DNA from: Thermohalobaculum sp963721105
Lineage (GTDB): Bacteria > Pseudomonadota > Alphaproteobacteria > Rhodobacterales > Rhodobacteraceae
Assembly: GCA_963721105.1 (NCBI GenBank)
Contig: CAVRHY010000010.1
Span: 39,148-103,147 of the forward strand
Length of the DNA stretch: 64,000 nt
Direction: 5' to 3'
Below, piece after piece: positions 16,287-25,823 of the stretch (position 1 is its first letter; the number at the start of each line of letters is the position of its first letter). The notes beneath the pieces are model-generated. The model was not told where the DNA came from, did no database searches, and worked only from the letters and a program-made list of their open reading frames with translations. The translations under genes were made by a program, and so were the position numbers.

Positions 16287-17249
16287 GTGGCATCTTCGGC
16301 AGGGCAGCAGGGCCGGGGCCGGCAGGCCGACAGCCCGGGCGAAATCCCGAAGAAGGGGTGGCGAGACATCCTGCTGCGGACATGGACCGAGATGGGCCAT
16401 GACCATGTCTCGATGGTGGCGGCCGGCGTCGGCTTCTTCGGGCTGCTGGCGATCTTCCCGGCGATCACGGCGATCATCTCGATCTGGGGGCTGATGTTCG
16501 ACCCGGCGACGATCACCGCCCAGATCGACCAGATCAGCGGCATGCTGCCGCAGCAGGCGCACGACGTCATCAAGCAGCAGGCGGCGACGATTTCCGCGAA
16601 CGCCGGCACGGGCGCCAGCCTGGCGGCGATCGGCGGCATCCTGCTGGCGCTCTACAGCTCGATGAAGGGCGTCAAGTCGCTGATCGAGGGGCTGAACATC
16701 ATCTATGACGAAGAGGAGAAGCGCGGCTTCGTCAAGCTGAACCTCGTCGCGCTGCTGCTGACGCTGGCGCTGGTGCTGATCATGATCTGCACGCTGGGCC
16801 TGCTGGTCGTCTATCCGTCGGTGATCGACCTGTTCGGGTTCAGCTCGATCCTGCAGACGGTGATCAGCTTCATGCGCTTTCCGCTGCTGGCCGTCGTCGT
16901 GGTCTTCGGGCTGATGATCCTCTACCGCTACGGGCCGAGCCGCGACACGCCGAAATGGCGCTGGGTCGACTGGGGCGCGGTCATCGCGACGATCGTCTGG
17001 GTCATCGGCTCGATCGGGCTGTCGATCTACATGAGCTACTTCGGCAACTACAACGCGACCTACGGCACGCTGGGCGCGGCGATCGTGCTGCTGACCTGGT
17101 TCTGGCTGTCGGCCTTCATCGTGCTGATGGGCGCCGAGCTGAACTCGGAGATGGAGCACCAGACGGCCAAGGACAGCACGACCGGCGCGCGCGAGCCGAT
17201 GGGCGAGCGCGGCGCGCACGCGGCGGACACGGTGGGCGAGAGCCGCTGA
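16287..17249 (+). CDS. YihY/BrkB-family inner-membrane protein
   Basis: A 320-residue polytopic membrane protein. After a charged cytoplasmic N-terminus (about 30 residues), W-R-D-I-L-L-R leads into the family's membrane region: HVSMVAAGVGFFGLLAIFPA, a long extracytoplasmic loop, then helices near LLLTLALVLIMICTLGLLV, LLAVVVVFGLMILYRYGP, VIWVIG-type segments and LTWFWLSAFIVLMGAELNSE. WRWVDWGA and GAELN are hallmark motifs. The molecular role of the family is unclear; an RNase BN label is historical. GTG 16287 is chosen for AGGAGG at a 6-base spacing; GTG 16053 is an in-frame alternative through a duplicated N-terminus. Confidence 0.88.
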   Translation: MASSAGQQGRGRQADSPGEIPKKGWRDILLRTWTEMGHDHVSMVAAGVGFFGLLAIFPAITAIISIWGLMFDPATITAQIDQISGMLPQQAHDVIKQQAATISANAGTGASLAAIGGILLALYSSMKGVKSLIEGLNIIYDEEEKRGFVKLNLVALLLTLALVLIMICTLGLLVVYPSVIDLFGFSSILQTVISFMRFPLLAVVVVFGLMILYRYGPSRDTPKWRWVDWGAVIATIVWVIGSIGLSIYMSYFGNYNATYGTLGAAIVLLTWFWLSAFIVLMGAELNSEMEHQTAKDSTTGAREPMGERGAHAADTVGESR

Positions 17250-17357
17250 CGGTCGGGGCGGAGCCGCCGGCCCCCCTGCGCCGGGCGTGACTCCGCTCCC
17301 GTTCCGGGCCGGGGTCCGGGCCGAGCAGTCCCGGCGGCGCGGCGAGGCCCGGCGGCG

Positions 17358-18063
17358 TCAGCGCGGCCGGGTCGTGAGGTCGGCGGCGCCAAGCTGGTAG
17401 GCGAGGTCGTAGACGAGCGGGACGGGCGCGGTCAGGCCGCAGTCGCTGTCGGTAGCGGCGCGCCCGATCTCGCCGATGACGGCCTCGAGCTCGGGGCGGC
17501 CGCTGCCCTCGACCAGCACCAGCGCGTCGAAGGCGCGCTCGGCCATCTCGGGGCGGAGTCTCGGTCTCGCGCGTGCGCACGCCGGAGACCTCGGCGCGGG
17601 CGAGCGCGACATGCGCGCAGCAGGCGCCCCGGATCGCCAGCAGGGTCTCGGCGAGGCGGCCGGCGCCGGCGCGAAGGTCGCGCTCGCCCGCGCCGTCGGC
17701 GAAGTCGAGCCGGACGGTCGCCATCGCGCCGCCCTCGCCGACGCCGCGCGAGGCGAGGCGCAGGCAGGCGACGCGCAGGAAGTTGCGGAAGGCGGGCTGG
17801 ACCTGCAGGCTCCACGCGGTCGGGTTGTTCAGGCGCTCGAGATAGGCCGGCGAGCGGAAGGTCTCGACGCTCTCGCCGCCGTAGATCGTGCCGTACATGT
17901 ATCGGCCGAGCCCGTGGTTGATCAGCCGCTTGCCGACGGTGAAGCCGGGGATCGACAGCCGCTCGGGCATGTGCTCGCGCGTGTGCCACTCCATGTATTC
18001 GGCCTGCATCGGCGGGTCGATGTCGTGCCAGATCGCCAGCAGCGCGTCGCCTGTGAGTGCCAT
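17358..18063 (-). CDS. Uncharacterised protein, frameshifted
   Basis: The reading begins MALTGDALLAIWHDIDPPMQ at 18063 (GGAGG upstream). It has features reminiscent of ferredoxin-fold dimeric alpha/beta-barrel proteins (EYMEWHTREHMPERLSIPGF, then RSPAYLERLNNPTAWS), but no family is assigned with confidence. Near 17563 the frame is lost; removing one base (GAG-A-CTC-CGC) continues the protein as LRPEMAERAFDALVLVEG to a stop at 17358, about 234 residues in all. It is divergent from aroQ, 200 bases away, and could be linked to that catabolic cluster. Function unknown. Confidence 0.6.
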
Positions 18064-18262
18064 GTGGTCCTCCGTCCGCGGGAGGGCGCGGCCCCCCTTC
18101 GGCGCCATCGATGCCATGCGGGCGGCGGTTCGGCCAGCCCGTCCTGGCGGATCGAGCAGCCCGGTGATGGTCGGGCGCGGCGGGGCGCGCCGGTGCGGCG
18201 GGCCGTTGCGGCGGGATGGAGGCTCGGCATAGGCTTGGCGGCGAAGAGGACGGGGGAGCCGG

Positions 18263-18757
18263 ATGGCGCAGTTGTGGGTCCTGAACGGGCCGAACCTGAA
18301 CCTGCTGGGCGAGCGCGAGCCGGGCATCTACGGCGCGACCAGCTATGCCGCCGTCGAGCGGAGTTGCCACGAGTTTGCCAGCGTGCTGGGCGCCGGGCTG
18401 GAGTTCCGCCAGACCAACCACGAGGGGGTGCTGGTCGACTGGATCCAGGAGGCGCGGGCCAAGGCCGACGTGCTGATCATCAACCCGGCCGGCTGCTCGT
18501 TCCACTCGATCCCGGTGCTGGACGCGCTGAAGACCTTCGCGCCGCCGATCATCGAGCTGCACATCTCGAACATCCACGCCCGCGACGAGCTGCACCGGCA
18601 CTCGATCATGTCCGGCGTGGCGACGTCGGTGATCTGCGGGCTGGGCGTCTATGGCTATATCGTCGCCATGCAGTCGGCGGCGCAGATGCTGGGCGCGATT
18701 CCGGAGGGGCTGCCCGAGCCGGTCAGGGTCGGGCCGGCCGGATCGGCGCCGGCCTGA
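18263..18757 (+). CDS. aroQ: Type II 3-dehydroquinate dehydratase
   Basis: It interconverts 3-dehydroquinate and 3-dehydroshikimate. The 164-residue protein has VLNGPNLNLLGEREPGIYG (active-site Asn/Arg/Tyr), FRQTNHEGVLVDWIQ, INPAGCSFHSIPVLDAL and IELHISNIHARDELHRHS, all typical of AroQ. The last match departs slightly from the biosynthetic consensus (INPGAYTHTS), as happens in quinate-catabolic paralogues. GGGGGAG precedes the ATG. It lies 3 bases before a flavoprotein gene and upstream of a dehydroshikimate dehydratase, so a catabolic role (quinate to protocatechuate) is inferred. Confidence 0.93.
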   Translation: MAQLWVLNGPNLNLLGEREPGIYGATSYAAVERSCHEFASVLGAGLEFRQTNHEGVLVDWIQEARAKADVLIINPAGCSFHSIPVLDALKTFAPPIIELHISNIHARDELHRHSIMSGVATSVICGLGVYGYIVAMQSAAQMLGAIPEGLPEPVRVGPAGSAPA

Positions 18758-18760
18758 GGC

Positions 18761-20507
18761 ATGGCGCGGGGCGCCGGCCTGCCGTCGATCCCCGAGGAGG
18801 TCGACCTGCTGGTGCTGGGCGCCGGGGCGGCTGGCATGACTGCGGCGCTGGCGGCCTCGGTGCTGGGGCTCGACGTGGCCCTGGTCGAGAAGACCGCGCT
18901 GGTCGGCGGCACCTCGGCGCGCTCGGCGGGGTCGGTCTGGGTGCCGAACAGCCGGCATAGCCCGGCCGGCGAGGACAACGTCGGGAAGGCGATGACCTAT
19001 CTGCGCCACGCCGTCGGCAACCGGCTGGACGCGGGCCGCGCGGCGGCCTTCCTGCGCGCCGGGCCGGAGATGGTGGACTTTCTCGAGGACGACACGCCGG
19101 TGCGGTTTCGCGCCTACCCGCACCACCCGGACTACCTGGCGACGCTGGAGGGCGCGACGCTGCGCGGCCGGGTGCTGGAGGCGCTGCCCTTCGATGCCGG
19201 CGTGCTGGGCGCGCGCTTTGCCGAGCTGCGCCCGCCATTGCCCGAGTTCACGCTGTTCGGCGGCATGATGGTCGACCGCACGGATATCGGGCACCTGCTG
19301 GCGGCGACGCGCCGGCCGCGATCCTTCGTCCATGCCGTGCGGCTGCTGGCGCGGCATGGGCGGGATCGGCTGCGCCACCGGCGCGGCACGCGGCTGGTCA
19401 TGGGCAACGCGCTGGCGGGCGGCTGTATCTGGGCCTGGTGCAGCGTGGCGTTCCGGTGCTGCTGTCGACCGGGGTCGCCGAAATCACCCGCGCGGGCGGG
19501 CGCGTCACCGGCGCGGTGCTGGAGCGCGATGGTGCGCGCCATCGGGTCCGTGCGCGGGCCGGGGTGGTGCTGGCGACCGGCGGGTTCTCGCGCGATCCGG
19601 GCCTGCGCGCCCGGCTGCTGCCGGCGGCGCTGGACGTCGAGTTGGCGGTGGTGGAAAGCGCGACGGGCGATGGGCTGCGGCTGGCGGAGGCGGCCGGCGG
19701 GCACCTGGCGGAGCACGACGCCAACAGCTTCTGGGCGCCGGTCTCGCGACGGCGGCGGGCGGACGGGTCGGTGGCGGTGTTTCCGCACTTCGTGCTGGAC
19801 CGCGGCAAGCCGGGGGTGCTGGCGGTCGATCCGGAGGGGCGGCGCTTCGTCAACGAGGCGACGACCTACCACCTGTTCGGCGAGGCGCTGTTCGCCGCGC
19901 TGGGGCGGCATCCGGGCGGCACCTGTCACCTGGTCTGCGACGATGCCTTTATAGAGAGATACGGCCTGGGCATGGTGCGGCCGCGGCGCATCGGGCTGAA
20001 GGCGGCGCTGGCCGACGGCTATGTCGTGGCGGCCGGGACGCTGGGCGGGCTGGCCGAGGCGATCGGCGTGCCCTCTGGCGCGCTGGCCGAGACCGTGGCG
20101 CGGCATGACGGCTTTGCCGCCACCGGGCGGGACGAGGAGTTCGGCAAGGGCGAGGACGCCTATCAGCGGAACCTGGGCGACCCGGCGCACGGGCCGAACC
20201 CGTGCATCGGGCCGATCGCGCGGGCACCCTTCTACGCGCTGGCGATCCACCCGGCGATATCGGCGCCAGCGCCGGGCTCGCCTGCGACCCGCAGGCGCGC
20301 GTGCTGGACGCCGGCGGCGCGCCAGTGCCGGGGCTGTACGCCTGCGGCAACGACATGGAGTCGATCATGGCGGGGCGCTATCCCGGACCGGGTATCACGC
20401 TGGGGCCGGCGATGACGTTCGGCTTCGTGGCGGCGCGCGATGCGCACCGGGCGCTGCGCGGCGGGGAGGCTGGTGCCGCGGACGCAGCAGGAGGAGGCGG
20501 CGCATGA
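18761..20507 (+). CDS. FAD-dependent fumarate-reductase/ketosteroid-dehydrogenase-like flavoprotein, two frameshifts
   Basis: The N-terminus has a dinucleotide-binding fold (LLVLGAGAAGMTAALAASVLG) and VGGTSARSAGSVWVPN. The central part has GVVLATGGFSRDPGLR, and the C-terminus has GLYACGNDMESIMAGRYPGPGITLGPAMTFG, all typical of FAD-binding-2 dehydrogenases. Two single-base losses are needed to join it: near 19421 (after MGNALAG) and near 20257 (IHPGDIGASAGL). The repaired protein is about 580 residues. It starts 3 bases after aroQ and its stop overlaps the next ATG by 4 bases, so it belongs to the quinate/shikimate-type operon. Its substrate is unknown. Confidence 0.8.
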
Positions 20508-21334
20508 TCCCGACCATCGCGACGGTGACGCTCGGCGGATCTCTGGAGGACCGGCTGCGCGCCGCGGCGGCGGCCGGGTTCGCCGGGGTCGAACTTTTCG
20601 AGGCGGATCTCGGCCGGCCGGCGGCCTCGGCGGCGACGCTGCGGCGCATGGCGGCGGACGCCGGGGTCGAGCTGGTCGACTTCTTTCCCCTGCGCGATGT
20701 CGAGGGCGTGCCGGCGGCGCGGCGGCCGGCGGTGCTGGAGCGCGCGGCGCGGCTGCTGGACTTCGCGGCCTCGCTGGGTGCCGGCATGGTGATGGCGTGC
20801 TCGAACGTGCAGGACGACAGCCTGGCCGAGCCGGAGCGCATCGCCGCAGACCTGCAGGCGGTCGGCGAGCTTGCCGCCGCGCGCGGGCTGCGGCTGGCCT
20901 ACGAGGCGCTGTCATGGGGGCGGCATGTCCGGGACTACGGGGCGGCCTGGGAGCTGGTGCGGCAGGCGGACCATCCGGCGGTCGGGCTGGTGCTCGACAG
21001 CTTTCACGTCCTGGCGCGACGGCTGGACCTGGCACCGATCCGCGACATTCCGGCCGGACGCATCTTCCTGGTGCAGATCTCGGACGCGCCGATGCTGGAC
21101 ACGGATTACATGGACTGGAGTCGCGGGCACCGGACGCTGCCGGGCCGGGGCGCGCTGGCGCTGGACCGTTTCGCCCGCGCCGTGCGGGCGACGGGCTATG
21201 ACGGCGTCGTTTCGCTGGAGTGCTTCAGCGACGCGCTGCGCGCCGAGCCGGCGGAGCGGGTCGCGCGGGACGGGTTCGCGGCGCTCGACGCGCTGTGGTC
21301 GGAGGCCGCGCCGGCGACGGAGACGCCGGGATGA
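20504..21334 (+). CDS. 3-dehydroshikimate dehydratase-like TIM-barrel enzyme
   Basis: A 276-residue xylose-isomerase-type TIM barrel that matches the catalytic half of QuiC dehydroshikimate dehydratases: ATVTLGGSLEDRL, VELFEADLG, FPLRDVEGVP, MACSNVQDDSLAEP, LAYEALSWGRHVRDY, VGLVLDSFH and LVQISDAPMLDTDYMDWSR. Predicted metal ligands are the E of AYEALSWG, the D of LVLDSFH and the E of SLECFSD. It would convert 3-dehydroshikimate to protocatechuate. The start overlaps the flavoprotein stop by 4 bases (ATGA) after AGGAGGAGG. No C-terminal HPPD-like domain is present, unlike some QuiC proteins. Confidence 0.85.
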   Translation: MIPTIATVTLGGSLEDRLRAAAAAGFAGVELFEADLGRPAASAATLRRMAADAGVELVDFFPLRDVEGVPAARRPAVLERAARLLDFAASLGAGMVMACSNVQDDSLAEPERIAADLQAVGELAAARGLRLAYEALSWGRHVRDYGAAWELVRQADHPAVGLVLDSFHVLARRLDLAPIRDIPAGRIFLVQISDAPMLDTDYMDWSRGHRTLPGRGALALDRFARAVRATGYDGVVSLECFSDALRAEPAERVARDGFAALDALWSEAAPATETPG

Positions 21335-21491
21335 CACCGCTGCGGCTGGGCGCGGGGCGGTGACGGCGCCCCGCCGGCCGCCGCCCACGGCCGCGACAAG
21401 AACAAGAAGGCGGGGATCTCCCCCCGCAGTGCCCGTCCCCGCTCCGCCCCGCGCCCTTCCCCACGCCGCGGCGCCGCGCTATCTCCCGCGC

Positions 21492-22310
21492 ATGTCCGAA
21501 CCGTTCCTGGGCCTGCTCGGGTCCGTCACCTTCCTGCGCCTCGCCGCATTCTTCGGCATCTTCGCCGGCATGGCGCTGTGGGAGGTCGCGGCGCCCGCCC
21601 GCGCGCGCCTGTTCACGCGGCGGCGGCGATGGTTGACCAACTGGGCGCTCTCGGCCGTCAATGCCGGCGTGACGGCAGCGCTGGCGACGGGCCTCGGCCT
21701 CGCCGCGGTGCTGGCCGCCATCGACGCCGGCGAGCGCGGCGTCGGCCTGTTCAACCAGCTCGCATGGCCGGAATGGCTGGAGGGCGTCGTCGTCTTCGTC
21801 GTCCTCGACCTGGCCATCTGGCTGCAGCACCTCGTCAGCCACCGCTGGGGATTGCTCTGGCGGTTGCACAGGGTCCACCATGTCGACCGCGAGATCGACG
21901 TCAGCACCGGCATCCGCTTCCACCCGATCGAGATCGCCGTCTCGATGCTGTGGAAGATCGCGCTGGTGTACGCGCTGGGGGCGTCGGTGGCCGCGGTCAT
22001 CGTCTTCGAGGTCGTCCTGAACGGTGCGAGCATGTTCAACCATTCCAACATCCGCCTGCCGGCGCCCATCGAGCGCGCGCTGCGGCTGGCGGTCGTCACG
22101 CCCGACATGCACCGCGTCCACCACTCGACCGACCGGCGCGAACACGACGCGAACTACGGATTCAACTTCAGCCTCTGGGACCGGCTGTTCCGCACCTATG
22201 TCGACCAGCCGCGCCTCGGCCATCGCGGCATGGCGATCGGGCTGGCCGCCCACCAGACCGACGAGCCGGTGCGCGTCGGCTGGTCGCTGGCGTTCCCGTT
22301 CCGACGATGA
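21492..22310 (+). CDS. Sterol desaturase/fatty acid hydroxylase family membrane protein
   Basis: A 272-residue integral membrane di-iron protein with the family's histidine clusters: HLVSHR (H-x3-H), HRVHH, FNHSN and HRVHHSTDRREHDANYGF. Hydrophobic segments near residues 10-30, 45-70 and 85-105 bracket the clusters. Members oxidise or desaturate lipids, sterols, hopanoids or carotenoids; no substrate can be named. Its TGA overlaps the next gene's ATG (ATGA), indicating coupling with the Fe-S protein that follows. Confidence 0.88.
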   Translation: MSEPFLGLLGSVTFLRLAAFFGIFAGMALWEVAAPARARLFTRRRRWLTNWALSAVNAGVTAALATGLGLAAVLAAIDAGERGVGLFNQLAWPEWLEGVVVFVVLDLAIWLQHLVSHRWGLLWRLHRVHHVDREIDVSTGIRFHPIEIAVSMLWKIALVYALGASVAAVIVFEVVLNGASMFNHSNIRLPAPIERALRLAVVTPDMHRVHHSTDRREHDANYGFNFSLWDRLFRTYVDQPRLGHRGMAIGLAAHQTDEPVRVGWSLAFPFRR

Positions 22311-23227
22311 GCATGGCCGGCATCGCGGTGGAGGTCGGCGCCACCGGCCTCGGCATCGTCGGCTGGTTCCATCCCCGGCCCGAGGACGGCGCGCCCCCGG
22401 GCACCGGCACGCTGCTCCTGCTCGGTCCGTCCGACGGCGCGATGTGGGCGCTGTTCTCCGCGAGCAGCGAGTTTCGCGACGGTCTCCCCGACCCGCTGGA
22501 CCGCTGGTCGCGGCGTGTCATCGACGGGCTGGCGGCACGGCTGGGCGCCGGCGCGCTCTACCCGTTCGGCGGCCCGCCCTGGCATCCGTTCCAGCGCTGG
22601 GCGACGCTGGGCGAGGCCGCCGTCGTCTCGCCGGTCGCGATGCAGGCAAGCCCGACGCGCGGCCTCTGGATGTCGTATCGCGGCGCGCTCGCATTCGCCG
22701 GGCGCCTGCGCCTGCCGCCGCGCCAGTCGGCTGACCCGTGCCACGCCTGCCCGGCGCCCTGCACGACGGCCTGCCCGGTCGACGCCTTCGCAGGCGGCGC
22801 CTACGACGTGCCGCGTTGCGTCGCCCACGTCACCGGTCCGGCGGGGGCGGACTGCCGGCGCGGCTGCCTCGTCCGTGCCGCCTGCCCGGCCGGCGCCGGC
22901 ACCGTTCCGCCCGTCGAGCAGCGCGCCTTTCACATGGCCGCATTCCTGGCCGCGCAGGGCGGGTCCGTGGCGCGCCAGACGGCGCGCCCCTTGCACCCGC
23001 AGCGCGATGCCGAGGCGCAGGAAGCGTCAAGGAAGGGGGACGGGCCGCCAGCGATAGCCGATGCGGCCGCTCGCCACCACTCGACGCGCCTGGTGGCGAA
23101 CCCACACGCGTCAGCACGCTCTGCGAATATCGCCGGGTCGAGAAGCTCTTGTCGTACAGGCGCTGTGATGCACCTGCTGTCGATCCGGCGCGCTCTCCGG
23201 CATTCGTTATCCGGTTCTGGCGCATGA
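22307..23227 (+). CDS. 4Fe-4S ferredoxin-like protein with unusual C-terminal tail
   Basis: A 306-residue protein. After about 140 residues of an uncharacterised alpha/beta region (GWFHPRPEDGAP, LLLLGPSDGAMWALF, YPFGGPPWHPFQRW) comes a cysteine-rich segment: C-H-A-C-P-A-P-C-T-T-A-C-P-V, then more Cys in DCRRGCLVRAACPAG, suggesting one or two 4Fe-4S clusters. The conserved part seems to end near FHMAAFLAAQ (about 22965); the last 85 residues are Arg/Ala-rich, resemble nothing and may be read-through after a lost stop. It is coupled by ATGA to the desaturase-family gene, suggesting an electron-transfer partner (inference). Confidence 0.7.
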   Translation: MSMAGIAVEVGATGLGIVGWFHPRPEDGAPPGTGTLLLLGPSDGAMWALFSASSEFRDGLPDPLDRWSRRVIDGLAARLGAGALYPFGGPPWHPFQRWATLGEAAVVSPVAMQASPTRGLWMSYRGALAFAGRLRLPPRQSADPCHACPAPCTTACPVDAFAGGAYDVPRCVAHVTGPAGADCRRGCLVRAACPAGAGTVPPVEQRAFHMAAFLAAQGGSVARQTARPLHPQRDAEAQEASRKGDGPPAIADAAARHHSTRLVANPHASARSANIAGSRSSCRTGAVMHLLSIRRALRHSLSGSGA

Positions 23228-23328
23228 ACTGCCAGAGGTTCCCGACCGGGTTCTATCGGTCGGCAGAGACCTGACATGCGGCCGGCGAAACGCCCGTCGC
23301 CTCGTCGGAAGGCTGCCCGGCGGGATCG

Positions 23329-25823
23329 TCAGCCCTCGCAAAGGCCGATGAAGACCGAGTCCGCGGCCAGCGCCGCGGCGATGCCCTCGCGGCCATCCGC
23401 GCCGCCGGGGAAGGCTGAGAGAGTGCGGGCGTCCGGCACCCCGTGCGGCACGGGGCCGGCGCGCCGTCGGCCCGAGAGGTCGGCCAGGACCAGGAGGCGG
23501 GCGCCCTCGCCTTCGCGCCAGAAGCCGAGCAGGCGCTCTTCCCCGGGCAGCGAGATCGGGCCGTAGCTGCCGGTGGCGAACAGGCCCGGCATGTCGCGGC
23601 GGAGCGCGAGGACGTGGCGCATCAGAGCGGGTTTGGTCGTGGCGAGCAGCTCGGCCGCGAAACCCGGCCCCGGCCTCGGCCGGGAGCAGACCGCCGGCGG
23701 CGCTGTCGTGCTCGGGAGGCTGGCGCAAGCCGTCGAAGTCGACGGGCCGTCGGTTGTCCGGGTCGACATAGCTGAGATCGGGGTTCTCGGTGCCCTGGTA
23801 GATGTCGGGGATGCCGGGCGCCGTCAGCTTGAGCGCGAGCTGGACCAGCGACTTGCGCCGGCCGATGGCGACGAAGGGCGCCGAAAGCTCGTCGAACAGG
23901 CCGAGGAAGCGCGGCGTGGCGAACGCCGCGTCGGCGAAGTCCATCAGCGATGTCTCGTAGGCCTCGTTCGGCCCGAGCCAGCTCGTTTCCCGCTTGGCCT
24001 CGCGCGCGGCCTTTTCCAGCCATGCCTTGGTGCGGTCGCGCAGCTGGTCGTCGGCAGGCGTCTCCCAGGCGCCGAGCAGGCCCTGGTAGAAAAGCCAGCG
24101 CATCTCGGCGCCGATCGCCTGCGCCGTCTCGCCGAGGTCGCGGTCGAAGGCGGCGACCGCGCCCAGCCAGACGTCCGGCAGCTCGGCGATGGCCGCGATG
24201 CGCATGCGCGCGTCCTCGCCGCGCTTGGTGTCGTGCGTGGCGGTGGCGCTGAGGGCGGCGGCGGCGCTGCGGGCGCGCTCGCGCATCTCGTCATGGAAGG
24301 TCTCGGGCGGCAGGCGCGGGGTGGTCCGGCTCGCCGCCGACCTCGTTGGCCGAGATCAGGCGGCTGTAGCGGTAGAACAGCGTATCCTCGATGGCCTTGG
24401 CCATCAGCGCGCCGCCGGTCTGCTGGAAGCGGGTGCGCAGCCGCCGGTCCGCCTCGGTCCCGGCATGGGTCATGTGCCGGAGAACCGTCTCGATCACCGC
24501 CGGGTCGTCCAGCGCGGCGTTCGCGAGCGCCTGGTCGCGCGCCCGGTCCAGCACGGCCCGGTCGGCGGCCGAGGGCGGCGCGTCGCCCGCCAGGTAGGTG
24601 CGGTAGACCGGCAGGCCGATCAGCAGCGCGCCGAGCGACCGGCGCAGGCTGTCGCGGCCCCAGTCGCGGCCGTAGGGGTCGTCGCGGAGCGCTGTCTCGG
24701 CGTAATTCGTCAGGATGAACAGCTCGGCCGCGAGGTTCTGCGCCAGGATCTCGCGCTTGGCGGCGGCGCGCATCTCGTCGTAGTCGTGCGGCACGCCGGT
24801 GAAGGCGTCGTAGCCCTCGGTGAGCGCCGGGATGCCGCGCGCATCGGTCAGGACGGCGCCGGCGAGGTCGGCGAACTCGTAGCCGGTCGTGCCGGCGACC
24901 GGCCAGTCGGGCGGCAGCCGCTCGCCGCGCGCGACGATCTTCTCGACCCAGACGGGGACGGGGCGCGGCAGCGTGCGGACGAGGCGCTCCAGATAGCCCG
25001 CGGGATCGGCCACCCCGTCGACATGATCGACGCGGACGCCGTCGATCCGGCCAGCCGCGATCATCTCGTACAGGAAGGCGTGGACGTCGTCGAAGATGCG
25101 CGGCTCCTCGACGCGCACGCCGACGAGGTCGGAGATCTCGAAGAAGCGGCGGTTGGTCAGGCCGTCGCGGGCCAGCCGCCAGTAGGCGAGGCGGTAGTTC
25201 TGCGATTCGTGGATGCGATGGATCAGCTCGCGGTCCCGCGATAGCCGGGCGAGGGCGCGGTCGTCCGGGGCGTCGCTGCCGGCCGCCTCGGCGATCAGGG
25301 GCGTCGTGACGGGCGACAGCGGGAAAGCGTGCTCGAAATAGCGGAGCGCGTAGCCGTCCGGCTCGCGGCCGAGCGAGAACTCGCCGGCGTCCAGCACCTC
25401 GCCATAGGTGCGGCCGAGGATCGGCAGCACGAGGCTGGGCGCCGACCAGTCGATGTCGAAGTGCCCGGCATAGCGGCTGGTCGGGCCGTTCTTCAGCACG
25501 TCGCGCCACCACGGGTTCTGCACGGACGCCGCCATGTGGTTCGGCACGATGTCGAGCACGAGGCCGAGCCCGGCGGCACGCAGCGCGTCGGAGAAGGCGA
25601 GGAAGCCCTCCATGCCGCCCAGCGCGTCGTCGAAACGGCCGTGGTCGATGACGTCGTAGCCGTGCGTCGAGCCCTCGGTCGCCTGGAAGAGCGGCGAGGC
25701 GTAGAGGTGGCTGACGCCGAGGTCGCGCAGATGGGGCACGATGCCGGCGGCGCGCGCGAAATCCATCGCGCCGCGGAACTGCAGGCGGTAGGTGGCGGTC
25801 GGCAGGCCCGGGGCGACGCTCAT
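23329..25823 (-). CDS. treY: Malto-oligosyltrehalose synthase, two frameshifts
   Basis: It rearranges the reducing-end alpha-1,4 link of maltodextrins to alpha,alpha-1,1, the first step of the TreY-TreZ trehalose route. Motifs: TATYRLQFRGAMDFA at the start, VLDIVPNHMA, GVRVDHVDGVADP (nucleophile Asp), VWVEKIVARGERLP (acid/base Glu), and THDTKRGEDARMR. The frame breaks at a G4 run at 24318-24321 and a C4 run at 23667-23670; removing one base from each restores about 830 residues ending LAADSVFIGLCEG. The start overlaps the malQ stop (ATGA). It is last in the operon. Confidence 0.9.

Noticed and set aside
15795..23285. GAGACCTG-GATGCGGCC-like words near 15798, 15889 and 23265
   Set aside because: Similarity is limited to about 18 bases and degenerate; not enough to define a repeat family.
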